Assembly (NCBI RefSeq): GCF_005952805.1
Contig: NZ_CP040709.1
Coordinates: forward strand, 3,100,001-3,164,000
Direction: 5' to 3'
DNA length: 64,000 nt
Source: Inhella inkyongensis
GTDB taxonomy: Bacteria; Pseudomonadota; Gammaproteobacteria; Burkholderiales; Burkholderiaceae_C
Program-made: the position numbers and the translations under genes
Shown here: positions 19,086 to 26,936 of the stretch, in pieces
How the letters are laid out: every line of letters begins with the position of its first letter
Numbering within the stretch: position 1 is the stretch's first letter
The notes under the pieces: model-generated
The model's input: the letters and a program-made list of their open reading frames with translations, nothing else
Database searches by the model: none
Told to the model about the DNA's origin: nothing

Positions 19086-19451
19086 TCAGCCCAGCGCCTT
19101 GATCTTGTTGATCAGCTCTTCGGCCTGCACCGGCTTGACCACATAGTCCTTGGCGCCCTGCCGCAGGCCCCAGACGCGGTCGGTTTCCTGGTTCTTGCTA
19201 GTGCACATGATGACCGGCACGTTGGCGTAGCGCTCGTCGCGCGTGATCGCGCGGGTCAGCTGGAAGCCGTTTTGGCCCGGCATCACCACGTCCATCAAGA
19301 TCAGGTCGGGCACTTCTTCCTCGAGGCGCTTGAATGCCTCCTCGCCGTTCTCGGCCGTGCGGACCTTGTAGCCGCGCTTGGTCAACAACTCGCTCAGATG
19401 GTGCAGCTCGGTCTTCGAATCGTCGACCAACAAAATGTTTTTGATGCTCAT
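19086..19451 (-). CDS. pilH: PilH, CheY-like response regulator
   Basis: A 121-residue single receiver domain: acidic pair in 'LLVDDSKTE', phospho-acceptor D in LILMDVVMPGQNG (about residue 52), conserved T/S in 'IMCTSKN' and K in 'YVVKPV'. It should be one of two phosphorylation targets of ChpA, thought to modulate pilus retraction. GAGATCCCT precedes the ATG. It is separated from pilG by 7 bp. Confidence 0.92.
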   Translation of the reverse strand: MSIKNILLVDDSKTELHHLSELLTKRGYKVRTAENGEEAFKRLEEEVPDLILMDVVMPGQNGFQLTRAITRDERYANVPVIMCTSKNQETDRVWGLRQGAKDYVVKPVQAEELINKIKALG

Positions 19452-19458
19452 AGGGATC

Positions 19459-19839
19459 TCACGGGCTGTGCTGCTGCACCGCCTGCAGCAATTGGTCTTT
19501 CGTGAAGGGCTTGGTCAGGTAATCCTGCGACCCCACCATTCGGCCTCGCGCCTTGTCAAACAAGCCATCCTTGCTGGACAGCATGATGACTGGCACATCG
19601 GCGAATTCGGCATTGCGTTTGATGATGGCGCAGGTCTGATAACCATCCAGACGCGGCATCAAGATGTCGCAAAAAACCAGGTCGGGCTTGAAGTCGCTGA
19701 GTTTCGCCAGCGCATCAAAGCCGTCCTCGGCCAACACCACCGAGTGGCCGCCTTGTTTGAGAAATATTTCCGCGCTGCGGCGAATCGTGTTGCTGTCGTC
19801 GATGACCAGCACGTTCAGGGCCTTCTCTGCAACCGACAT
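19459..19839 (-). CDS. pilG: PilG, CheY-like response regulator
   Basis: A 126-residue receiver protein with the motifs VIDDSNTIRR, LVFCDILMPRLDG, VIMLSSKDG and YLTKPF. PilG is the regulator thought to promote pilus extension. The start at 19839 is supported by GGAGAACCCC just before the ATG; an upstream in-frame ATG 22 codons earlier gives a tail that is not family-like. It heads the chemosensory operon. The rubredoxin gene ends 46 bp upstream on the same strand, so that gene may be part of the same transcript. Confidence 0.93.
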   Translation of the reverse strand: MSVAEKALNVLVIDDSNTIRRSAEIFLKQGGHSVVLAEDGFDALAKLSDFKPDLVFCDILMPRLDGYQTCAIIKRNAEFADVPVIMLSSKDGLFDKARGRMVGSQDYLTKPFTKDQLLQAVQQHSP

Positions 19840-19885
19840 GGGGTTCTCCAAGGCTGTGTTGGCGTGAGCAAACGCTGGGCGTGGC

Positions 19886-20074
19886 TTAGATGCGCACCAT
19901 CTCAAAGTCTTCTTTGCGTGCGCCGCACTCCGGGCAGGTCCAGTTCATGTCCACGTCGGCCCAGCGGGTACCGGCTGCAATACCGTGCTCCGGGTCACCC
20001 TCGGCCTCGTCATAGATCCAACCGCAGATCAGGCACATCCAGGTGCAAAGTTCGTTGTTCACGCTTGTATTCAA
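19886..20074 (-). CDS. Rubredoxin
   Basis: A 62-residue iron protein with both Cys pairs, MCLICGW and TCPECGA, and the spacer 'YDEAEGDPEHGI' typical of rubredoxin; it carries single electrons in the cytosol. The start is uncertain. A TTG at 20074 has GAGGA five to six bases before it and gives the usual size, whereas the ATG at 20125 adds 17 untypical residues. It is divergent from thiD, with about 160 bp between the chosen starts. The rubredoxin/thiD/hemL and pilGHIJ adjacency is common in Burkholderiales. Confidence 0.9.
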   Translation of the reverse strand: MNTSVNNELCTWMCLICGWIYDEAEGDPEHGIAAGTRWADVDMNWTCPECGARKEDFEMVRI

Positions 20075-20167
20075 GGCATTCCTCGGGGTCGGAGATCGCG
20101 GCGCCAGGGGCGCGCAGTGGCTCACTACAATCGATTCATTCTAGTCACGCTCCCCTAGGAGCCATCG

Positions 20168-20190
20168 GGGCGCTTCCCTGGGGAACGCCC
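20168..20190 (+). repeat. Hairpin in the leader of thiD
   Basis: Stem GGGCG-TTCCC with GGGAA-CGCCC, one bulged C and a 2-base loop, about 47 bases before the first plausible thiD ATG. It does not match the conserved sequence of a TPP riboswitch. Its role is unknown. Confidence 0.4.
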
Positions 20191-20236
20191 GTAGGTACGC
20201 GGTGCCGCAATGCGGCTAGAACGCGTGCGCTCAAGG

Positions 20237-21187
20237 ATGGCCCAGACCCCGCCCATGAACCCCACCCAAGCTCCTGATCTGCCCGCCGCCGAGGACGAGG
20301 CTGCGCCGCCCTGCATCCTGAGCTTCAACGCCAGCGAGCCCACCGGCGCCGCCGGACTGGGCGCCGACATCGCGGCCATCGTGGCCATGGGTGCGCACCC
20401 GCTGCCGGTAGTCACCAGCGTTCTGGTGCGCGACAGCGCCGAAGTCTTCGACCATCACCCGCTGGACGATGACACGGTGGCCGAACAGGCTCGCTCGGTG
20501 CTGGAAGACATCAGCATCACGGGCTGGAAGGTCGGTTTTCTAGGCAATGCTGAGACCGTGGCCGCGGTGGCCGAAATCTTGTCGGACTATCCCGAACTGC
20601 CGCTGGTCACCCATCTGGGCGCCGCCCCCTGGCTGGACGACGAGCAGCAAAGCAGCTACTGGGATGCGCTGCGTGAACTGGTGCTGCCCCAGACCCTGGT
20701 GCTGGTGGGCGCCCACGCCACCCTCACCGAGTTCCTGCTGCCCGATTGGGACAACAGCCGCCCGGCCTCGCCGCGCGAACTGGCGGCGGCGGCGCACAAG
20801 CTGGGGGCTGCTCATGTGCTGGTCACCGGCATGAGCCTGCCCAATCAGTTTGTGGACAACGTGCTGGCCGGTCCGCAGGGCCCCATCACCGGGGAAAAGT
20901 TCGAGCGCTTCGATGCCAGCTTCGTCGGCGCCGGCGACACGCTCTCGGCGGCCCTGGCCGCGCTGCTGGGCTTGGGTGTCGAACTGCACGAGGCCGTGGG
21001 CGAAGCCCTCGCCTTCCTGGACCAAGCCCTGGACGCGGGCTTCCAGCCCGGCATGGGGGGCGTCATCCCCGACCGCTTCTTCTGGGCCCAACCGGTGCCC
21101 GAGGACGGCGAGGAAGGCGCCGAGGCCGACGACACCGAAGGCAGCGAGCCGCCCCCGGCCGCCCCCAGCAGCCGCCGCATGCATTGA
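20237..21187 (+). CDS. thiD: Hydroxymethylpyrimidine/phosphomethylpyrimidine kinase-like protein
   Basis: A ribokinase-fold kinase of about 316 residues. The C-terminal catalytic loop [17 protein letters not shown] (anion hole and base) is intact. The N-terminal substrate loop reads '[18 protein letters not shown]', in place of the usual SGGAGIQAD of ThiD. ThiD phosphorylates HMP and HMP-P in thiamine synthesis; the altered loop means the exact substrate is less sure. The C-terminus carries an acidic, Pro-rich tail. The start is uncertain: ATGs at 20210, 20237 and 20255 all lack strong ribosome binding sites. hemL follows 50 bp later. Confidence 0.82.
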   Translation: MAQTPPMNPTQAPDLPAAEDEAAPPCILSFNASEPTGAAGLGADIAAIVAMGAHPLPVVTSVLVRDSAEVFDHHPLDDDTVAEQARSVLEDISITGWKVGFLGNAETVAAVAEILSDYPELPLVTHLGAAPWLDDEQQSSYWDALRELVLPQTLVLVGAHATLTEFLLPDWDNSRPASPRELAAAAHKLGAAHVLVTGMSLPNQFVDNVLAGPQGPITGEKFERFDASFVGAGDTLSAALAALLGLGVELHEAVGEALAFLDQALDAGFQPGMGGVIPDRFFWAQPVPEDGEEGAEADDTEGSEPPPAAPSSRRMH

Positions 21188-21237
21188 TCGGGGTGGGCCG
21201 CCGTCCGCCCGCCGAACCTGAACCCTTTCTCTCAGCC

Positions 21238-22524
21238 ATGGACCAAAACCAAGTTCTCTTTGAACGTGCCCAAGCCGTCATCCCCGGTGGCGTGAACTCC
21301 CCGGTGCGCGCCTTTCGCGCCGTCGGCGGCACGCCGCGCTTCGTGGCGCGCGCGCAAGGCGCCTATTTTTGGGACGCCAATGGCAAGCAGCACATCGACT
21401 ACATCGGCAGTTGGGGCCCGATGATCCTGGGCCATGGCCACCCCAAGGTGGTCGAGGCCGTGCAGCGCGCGGTGCTGGAAGGCTTCTCTTTTGGTGCGCC
21501 GACCGAGCGCGAGATTGAGTTGGCCGAGGCCATCATCAAGCTGCTGCCCTCGATCGAGCAGGTGCGCCTGGTCAGCTCGGGCACCGAGGCCGGCATGAGT
21601 GCCATCCGCCTGGCGCGCGGCTTCACCGGCCGCAGCCTGATGATCAAGTTCGAGGGTTGCTACCACGGCCATGCCGACAGCCTGCTGGTCAAGGCCGGTT
21701 CGGGCCTGGCCACCTTCGGCCACCCCACCAGCGCCGGCGTGCCGGCCGAAGTGGCGGCCCACACCCTGGTGCTGCCCTTCAATGACCTCGAAGCCCTGGA
21801 AGCCGCCTTCAAGGCCCATGGCCACGAGCTGGCCACGGTCATCATCGAGCCGATTGCCGGCAACATGAACTTCGTGCGCGCCTCGGTGCCCTTCATGAAG
21901 CGCCTGCGCGAGCTCTGCACCCAGCATGGCGCGCTCTTGATCCTGGACGAGGTGATGACGGGCTTCCGCGTGGGACTGTCCTGCGCCCAGGGCATCTATG
22001 CGCAAGCAATCCCTGGCTTTGCGCCCGACCTCACCGTGCTGGGCAAGGTGATCGGCGGCGGCATGCCCCTGGCCGCCTTTGGCGGCCGCCACGACGTGAT
22101 GGCCAAGCTGGCGCCGCTGGGCGGGGTCTATCAGGCCGGCACGCTATCGGGCAACCCGGTGGCCACCGCCTGCGGTCTGGCGACCTTGAATGAGATCAGC
22201 CAGCCCGGCTTCTTCGAGGCCTTGGGCGCCAAGACCCGCAGCTTGGTGCAAGGCCTGAAGGCCGTGGCCGACCGCAGGGGCGTGCCCTTCAGCGTCGACA
22301 GCGAGGGCGGCATGTTCGGCTTCTTCCTGCTGCCCGAGTTGGCGCAGAACTACCAAGAAGTGATGAAGACCGACGGCCCGGCTTTCAACCGCTTCTTCCA
22401 CGCCATGCTGGACCAGGGCGTGTACTTCGCCCCGGCTCTCTACGAAGCCGGCTTCGTCAGCGCCGCGCACAGCGAGGCCGACATCGCCGCCACCCTGGCC
22501 GCGGCCGACAAGGCCTGGTCCTGA
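21238..22524 (+). CDS. hemL: Glutamate-1-semialdehyde 2,1-aminomutase
   Basis: A 428-residue PLP enzyme of the C5 heme pathway, converting glutamate-1-semialdehyde to 5-aminolevulinate. Visible family features: '[13 protein letters not shown]' at the N-terminus, '[16 protein letters not shown]', '[10 protein letters not shown]', '[11 protein letters not shown]' and the PLP lysine in '[14 protein letters not shown]'. The open frame continues upstream without a stop, but homology starts at this ATG. It is followed after 47 bp by mpl. Confidence 0.96.
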   Translation: MDQNQVLFERAQAVIPGGVNSPVRAFRAVGGTPRFVARAQGAYFWDANGKQHIDYIGSWGPMILGHGHPKVVEAVQRAVLEGFSFGAPTEREIELAEAIIKLLPSIEQVRLVSSGTEAGMSAIRLARGFTGRSLMIKFEGCYHGHADSLLVKAGSGLATFGHPTSAGVPAEVAAHTLVLPFNDLEALEAAFKAHGHELATVIIEPIAGNMNFVRASVPFMKRLRELCTQHGALLILDEVMTGFRVGLSCAQGIYAQAIPGFAPDLTVLGKVIGGGMPLAAFGGRHDVMAKLAPLGGVYQAGTLSGNPVATACGLATLNEISQPGFFEALGAKTRSLVQGLKAVADRRGVPFSVDSEGGMFGFFLLPELAQNYQEVMKTDGPAFNRFFHAMLDQGVYFAPALYEAGFVSAAHSEADIAATLAAADKAWS

Positions 22525-22541
22525 TTCCCTGACTCTTGAGA

Positions 22542-22563
22542 AACGGGCGCTCTAGCGCCCGTT
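22542..22563 (+). terminator. Hairpin between hemL and mpl
   Basis: A 10-bp stem AACGGGCGCT / AGCGCCCGTT with a 2-base loop, followed by GCGCTTTC rather than a clean T-tract. It sits 9 bases before the mpl ATG and could hide or replace a ribosome binding site, since no Shine-Dalgarno sequence is seen there. Confidence 0.45.
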
Positions 22564-22571
22564 GCGCTTTC

Positions 22572-23936
22572 ATGCACCTGCACATCCTCGGCATCTGCGG
22601 CACCTTCATGGGCGGTCTGGCCGCGCTCGCGTGCGAGGCCGGCCACAAGGTCACCGGCTGCGACGCCAACGTCTACCCGCCCATGAGCACTCAACTGGAG
22701 CAGTTGGGCATTGAGTTGATCGAAGGCTGGTCGCCCGATCAGATGGCGCTCAAGCCCGATCTCTATGTGGTGGGCAATGTAGTCAGCCGCGGCAACCCGC
22801 TGATGGAGGCCATCCTCAACGCCGGCGCCGCCTACACCAGCGGCCCGCAATGGCTGCAGCAACATGTGCTGCAAGGCCGCCCCGTGCTGGCCGTGGCTGG
22901 CACCCATGGCAAGACCACCACCACCGCCATGCTGGCCTGGATCCTGGAAGACCAGGGCCTGCAGCCCGGCTATCTGATCGGCGGCGTGCCGCAGAACTTT
23001 CCAACCAGCGCGCGCCTAGGGAAAGCGGATGGTCCCTTCATCATTGAAGCCGATGAGTACGACTCGGCGTTCTTCGATAAACGCAGCAAGTTCGTGCATT
23101 ACCGGCCGCGCGTGGCCATCCTCAACAACCTTGAGTACGACCACGCCGACATCTTCCCGGACCTGGCCGCCATCGAGACCCAGTTCCACCACTTGGTGCG
23201 CACGGTACCCAGCGAAGGGAGGCTGATCGTCAATGCACGCGAGGAGGCGCTGACCCGCGTGCTGGCACGCGGCTGCTGGAGCCCCGTCCAAAGCTTTGGT
23301 GCGCGCAAGGAAGAACCCGGCATGCTGCGTGCGCGCGGCGAGCCCCATGCCTTCGATGTGCTGCGCGGCAGCCTTCGCATCGCCCGTGTCGAATGGGCGC
23401 TGGCGGGTGAACACAACCAACTCAATGCGCTGGCCGCCCTGGCTGCGGCAGAGAGCATGGGCATCTCGGTGGAGGCCGGCGCGGCCAGTCTGGGGCGCTT
23501 CGAGGGGGTGCGCCGACGCATGGAGTTGCGCGGCGAGGTCGGTGGCATCAAGGTCTACGACGACTTCGCCCATCACCCCACGGCCATCCGCACCACGGTC
23601 GAAGGTCTGCGTCGCCGCATCGGGCCGAATGAACGCCTGCTAGCCCTGTTCGAGCCGCGCTCCAACACCATGAAGCTGGGCACCATGAAGGCCCAACTGC
23701 CCTGGGCGCTTGAGGAGGCCGATCTGAGCTTCTGCCATCAGGGCGGCCTCGGCTGGGATGCCCGCGCCGCATTGGCCCCCTTGGGCGACAAGGCGCAGGT
23801 GGCCGACGATGTGCCCACCTTGGTACGTCAGGTCATGGCCCAAGTGCGGCCGGGCGACCATTTGCTTTGCATGAGCAATGGGGGTTTTGGCGGCATTCAT
23901 GACTTGCTCCTTCGGAGCTTGGCCGCCCGGGCCTGA
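22572..23936 (+). CDS. mpl: Mpl, UDP-MurNAc:L-alanyl-gamma-D-glutamyl-meso-DAP ligase
   Basis: A 454-residue Mur ligase that recycles the murein tripeptide onto UDP-MurNAc. Features: N-terminal Rossmann 'HILGICGTFMGGLA', the ATP loop GTHGKTTT, 'EADEYDSAFFDKRSKF', 'LNNLEYDHADIF' and a C-terminal 'MSNGGFGGIHDLLL'. Length matches E. coli Mpl. The last 14 codons plus the stop are repeated twice just after the gene. It fits with ampD and mtgA elsewhere in the window as peptidoglycan recycling and synthesis genes. No ribosome binding site is obvious. Confidence 0.96.
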   Translation: MHLHILGICGTFMGGLAALACEAGHKVTGCDANVYPPMSTQLEQLGIELIEGWSPDQMALKPDLYVVGNVVSRGNPLMEAILNAGAAYTSGPQWLQQHVLQGRPVLAVAGTHGKTTTTAMLAWILEDQGLQPGYLIGGVPQNFPTSARLGKADGPFIIEADEYDSAFFDKRSKFVHYRPRVAILNNLEYDHADIFPDLAAIETQFHHLVRTVPSEGRLIVNAREEALTRVLARGCWSPVQSFGARKEEPGMLRARGEPHAFDVLRGSLRIARVEWALAGEHNQLNALAALAAAESMGISVEAGAASLGRFEGVRRRMELRGEVGGIKVYDDFAHHPTAIRTTVEGLRRRIGPNERLLALFEPRSNTMKLGTMKAQLPWALEEADLSFCHQGGLGWDARAALAPLGDKAQVADDVPTLVRQVMAQVRPGDHLLCMSNGGFGGIHDLLLRSLAARA

Positions 23937-24051
23937 GGGCCCGATGGCGGCATTCATGACTTGCTCCTCCGGAGCTTGGCCGCCCGGGCCTAATGGCCCG
24001 AAGAACGGCATTCATGACTTGCTCCTCCGGAGCTTGGCCGCCCGGACTTGA
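23892..24051 (+). repeat. Three tandem copies of the mpl 3' end (57-58 bp period)
   Basis: Copy 1 (23892-23936) is the end of mpl itself. Copies 2 (23949-23993) and 3 (24007-24051) lie downstream, at offsets of 57 and 58 bp. Each encodes GIHDLLLRSLAAR plus a final residue and its own stop (TGA, TAA, TGA). Copies 1 and 2 also share a hairpin over the stop (CGGGCC, 4-base loop, GGCCCG). The first two copies are in the same frame, so read-through of the TGA would add one repeat. Copy 3 ends 17 bases before the convergent gene's stop. Confidence 0.9.
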
Positions 24052-24068
24052 TGAACCTTAGGCGCCCA

Positions 24069-24677
24069 TCACTCCGAAGGTGCCCCGCCCATCAAGGCAT
24101 CCCGCGTGCTGGCGCGTACCTTGGGGCCGACCCACACCTTCATCATCAGCGGATAGAACTTCTCCCCCGCGATGGGCTCGGCCACGCGCTCGCCGTTGAT
24201 GCGGAACTCGGTGGCCTTGAGGGCGGGCAGGTAGTCGATGTGAAGCACATCGCCCTTGCTCAGGCTCTTGCGCGTGCCAAACACGCCGCCCACGGCGGCG
24301 ATCTGCAGCACATTGGCTTCCACCTCACCGGGAGCGGCATTGGAGCGAATGCGGTCCAGCAAGGCGTTGGAAAGATCACGCGCCGAAAGGGTGCGCAGCG
24401 CCACAACCTGCAAGCGTTTGGCGCCGGCCATGCTCAAGGCGGCATCCACCTGGGCCGTCTTGTTGGACAGATACAGGCCCACCACGGTCGCGCGCGAGGA
24501 CAGGATGCTGGACACCCCAGCGCCGTTCAGGATCAGCGCCTGGCTGCCGACCGCTGCCGTGGTCGGGAAGTCCACCCCTGCAACGGCAATGGCCGGCGCG
24601 GATTGCGCCCAGACCGGTGCCGCGGGCAAACCCATCAACGCCAGGCCCAGGCCCAGCGACGAAATCAGACTCCGCAT
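24069..24677 (-). CDS. Chalcone-isomerase-like domain protein, exported
   Basis: A 202-residue protein with a signal peptide (RSLISSLGLGLALMGLPAAPVWAQ) and a chalcone-isomerase-like fold. Recognisable segments are 'LILNGAGVSSILSSRATVVGLYL' and the C-terminal 'GEKFYPLMMKVWVGPKV'. Bacterial members lack proven isomerase activity and may bind fatty acids. The start at 24677 is supported by GGAGCG before the ATG. It follows, by 10 bp, a gene for a predicted outer-membrane protein, so the two are probably co-transcribed. The 3' end converges on the mpl repeat array. Confidence 0.82.
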   Translation of the reverse strand: MRSLISSLGLGLALMGLPAAPVWAQSAPAIAVAGVDFPTTAAVGSQALILNGAGVSSILSSRATVVGLYLSNKTAQVDAALSMAGAKRLQVVALRTLSARDLSNALLDRIRSNAAPGEVEANVLQIAAVGGVFGTRKSLSKGDVLHIDYLPALKATEFRINGERVAEPIAGEKFYPLMMKVWVGPKVRASTRDALMGGAPSE

Positions 24678-24687
24678 TCGACGCTCC

Positions 24688-25713
24688 TCAATCGTCCAGT
24701 CGGACATTGGCACGCAACCACACGCTCAGGCCCTCGGGGCGGTTGCGCGCCCCAAATTCCTTCAGCACCTTGGCATCCATGAACAGGCGCCCATCCTCGC
24801 TGGTAAAACTCAGACTGGGGCCCAGGCCCATGACCCGCACCTTGCCACACAAACTGAGCACCGGGTCGGCACAGCGGTCGGCGGTGGTCTGCCAGTTCAC
24901 AAAACCCTGCAGCCCCAGCTTGTAGGCCTCGCTCAGGGCGTAGTGCGCGCCGAAATCCGCCGCCAGATACTGCCCGCTGCGGTTGTGGGTGTCACGGTTG
25001 CGGCCGTTGATGGAATAGGTGGCACGCAGGCCCGCCTCCAAGCCGTTCTCCCAGACCCGCGCGGCCACCAGCAAGGGGCGCAGGGTCCAGAACTTGCCCG
25101 CACCGGGATTGACGGCCGAGCTGGCGTCGAAGCGTCCCGTGGGGGCTACCACCCCCAGGCCCAGCGCCAAGCGGTCGGTGTCGCTCTGCCAATCCACATA
25201 GGGCATCAACTCCAGATCGGCAGCGCCGCTGCGACTGCCGCTACTGGCCCGCGCCAACGCATCCAACTGACCCTGCACCGTGGCCTGCACGCCAGCTGGA
25301 ATGCCCGCACCAAATTCACCGGTCAGACGCAGGCTTTGTTTGAGCCGCACCAGCGGCAATGCCGCTGAGATGCCGAACTTGCCCTCCCCCACTCGCTGCT
25401 CTGTCAGCCAAGTGCCTCGCATCACGAACACGGTGGCATCGATGGAACCCTCGCGCCGCACCTGCACCGTGCCGGCCGGCGTGCTCAGCGCCACGCGGGG
25501 TGTGTTGCCGCTGCCGTCTGTGAAGCGATCCGCCTCATATCGCTGCAGCCAAAACTGCCCATACAGGCCGGGGAACTGAGGCGATGAGATCTCCGCTCCC
25601 GGTGCGCCATTGAGGGCACGCAAGGCACCACGCTCGGTGGCCACAACCGGGGTGCAGAGCGCGACGCCCACACCCAGCGCTAGCGCTGATTGCAAAAACG
25701 AATTCGGCTTCAC
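24688..25713 (-). CDS. Predicted outer-membrane protein, phenol meta-pathway (SphA/MetA) transporter-like
   Basis: A 341-residue protein with a signal peptide (FLQSALALGVGVALCTPVVATE) and repeated alternating hydrophobic beta-strands, such as 'DRLALGLGVVAPTGRFD' and 'GLEAGLRATYSINGRN'. These are typical of the family annotated as transporters of the phenol meta-degradation pathway, which are probably beta-barrels. GTG at 25713 is chosen because GAGGAGAACAAG precedes it closely and the signal peptide then begins at once. It is divergent from the GDSL esterase. The substrate is unknown and no phenol pathway is in view. Confidence 0.7.
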   Translation of the reverse strand: MKPNSFLQSALALGVGVALCTPVVATERGALRALNGAPGAEISSPQFPGLYGQFWLQRYEADRFTDGSGNTPRVALSTPAGTVQVRREGSIDATVFVMRGTWLTEQRVGEGKFGISAALPLVRLKQSLRLTGEFGAGIPAGVQATVQGQLDALARASSGSRSGAADLELMPYVDWQSDTDRLALGLGVVAPTGRFDASSAVNPGAGKFWTLRPLLVAARVWENGLEAGLRATYSINGRNRDTHNRSGQYLAADFGAHYALSEAYKLGLQGFVNWQTTADRCADPVLSLCGKVRVMGLGPSLSFTSEDGRLFMDAKVLKEFGARNRPEGLSVWLRANVRLDD

Positions 25714-25889
25714 CTTGTTCTCCTCACAAACTGGCACCGCAGCGACGCGGCAGGCCCATTGTTGGCGGTGCCGGTCTGCTGGCGCGTCGCGCGCCATCCA
25801 CACGGAAAAACCCATCCCCCCTGTTCTCGAAGGGCATGCGTCGGGGGCCATCAAGTAGTCTGCTGCGCCTTCAATACTCGGGAGTCAGC

Positions 25890-26843
25890 ATGAAGAAGTG
25901 CGCGGTGGCCCTAGCAGCCCTGATGGGCGCAGCGGTGGCCCAAGCAGTCCCTTACAGCCAGCTGATCGTGTTCGGCGACAGCCTCTCCGACAGCGGCAAT
26001 TTACTGGCTCGCAGCCAAGCCTATGTGCCCGGCGTGCTGCCGGTGGGCCTGCCGCAGGCACCCTATTACCAAGGTCGCTTCAGCGATGGTCGCGCGGCCG
26101 TCGAATGGCTGGCCGATGACCTCGGGGTGGCCTTGCGCAACTTCTCGGTCGGCGGCGCCACCACAGGCCTGTTCAACAACCAGGCCCCCCCCCTGCCCGG
26201 CTTGCTAGAGACCGGCCTGCGCAGCCAGCTGGCGGAATTCCTGAGCCAAGGTCCGGCCGATGGCCAGGCGCTTTACACCGTATTTGGGGGCGCCAACGAC
26301 TTCCTGGTGGCCACGCCCGCCACCGCCAACACCATCGCGGCCGAAGCCATCGGCAATCTCACTCAGACCGTGCTGGACCTGTATGGCGCGGGCGCGCGCA
26401 ATTTCCTGTTGCCCCTGCTGCCCGACCTCGGCCTGACCCCGCGCGCCCTGGCCAGTGCCGACGGCGGCGTGGGCGCACAGCAAATGGCCCTGGGATTCAA
26501 CGCCGTATTGGCCGCCGCCTATGGCCAGTTGGCCCAGATGTTGCCCAGCGCCAAGCTGCATGTGTTCGACCTGGCCGCCACCCACCACAAGCTGCTGCAG
26601 CAATCTGCCAGCATCGGCATCAGCAACACCACGTCGGGTTGTTTCTCGGGCTTTGTGGGCATCCCCGGCGCGCTCTGCAACGACCACAGCACCCACTTCT
26701 ATTTCGACGAAATCCATCCGTCTGCCGTGGTGCAGCGCGAGATTGGCAAGGCCTTCCTGCGCACCGTACCGGAACCAGCCAGCTATGGCCTGGCCGCGCT
26801 CGGTCTGCTGGCCGTGGCAGCGCGGCGCCGCAAGTCAGCCTGA
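25890..26843 (+). CDS. GDSL-family esterase with PEP-CTERM sorting signal
   Basis: A 317-residue secreted esterase of the SGNH/GDSL family, with a signal peptide (KKCAVALAALMGAAVAQA). Catalytic blocks are 'VFGDSLSDSGN' (Ser), 'GGANDF' (Gly/Asn) and 'DEIHPS' (Asp, His). The C-terminus VPEPASYGLAALGLLAVAARRRK is a textbook PEP-CTERM tail: a PEP motif, a helix and a basic end. That implies processing by an exosortase encoded elsewhere and a link to the cell surface or exopolysaccharide. GGAG lies 6 bases before the ATG. A bidirectional terminator follows. Confidence 0.93.
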   Translation: MKKCAVALAALMGAAVAQAVPYSQLIVFGDSLSDSGNLLARSQAYVPGVLPVGLPQAPYYQGRFSDGRAAVEWLADDLGVALRNFSVGGATTGLFNNQAPPLPGLLETGLRSQLAEFLSQGPADGQALYTVFGGANDFLVATPATANTIAAEAIGNLTQTVLDLYGAGARNFLLPLLPDLGLTPRALASADGGVGAQQMALGFNAVLAAAYGQLAQMLPSAKLHVFDLAATHHKLLQQSASIGISNTTSGCFSGFVGIPGALCNDHSTHFYFDEIHPSAVVQREIGKAFLRTVPEPASYGLAALGLLAVAARRRKSA

Positions 26844-26861
26844 CGGGTCTGGCACCATGAA

Positions 26862-26889
26862 AAAGGCCGGCGCATGCGCCGGCCTTTTC
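26862..26889. terminator. Bidirectional intrinsic terminator
   Basis: Stem AAAAGGCCGGCGC / GCGCCGGCCTTTT around AT, with T-rich tracts on both strands. It serves the GDSL esterase gene and the converging metalloprotease gene. Confidence 0.88.
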
Positions 26890-26936
26890 TTTGGCTTGCT
26901 GTATCGCCCCGGCCTCGCAGCCGGGGCTTCGTGGCA

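Noticed and set aside
20126..20236. TPP riboswitch expected before thiD
   Set aside because: The conserved CTGAGA and ACCTGA segments are absent; only a simple hairpin is present.
20746..22524. 592-residue open frame spanning thiD and hemL
   Set aside because: Only the part from 21238 matches HemL; the upstream part is another frame of thiD.
23640..24015. Minus-strand frames with GPGGQAPEEQVMNA repeats downstream of mpl
   Set aside because: They are reverse-strand readings of mpl and of its duplicated 3' end.
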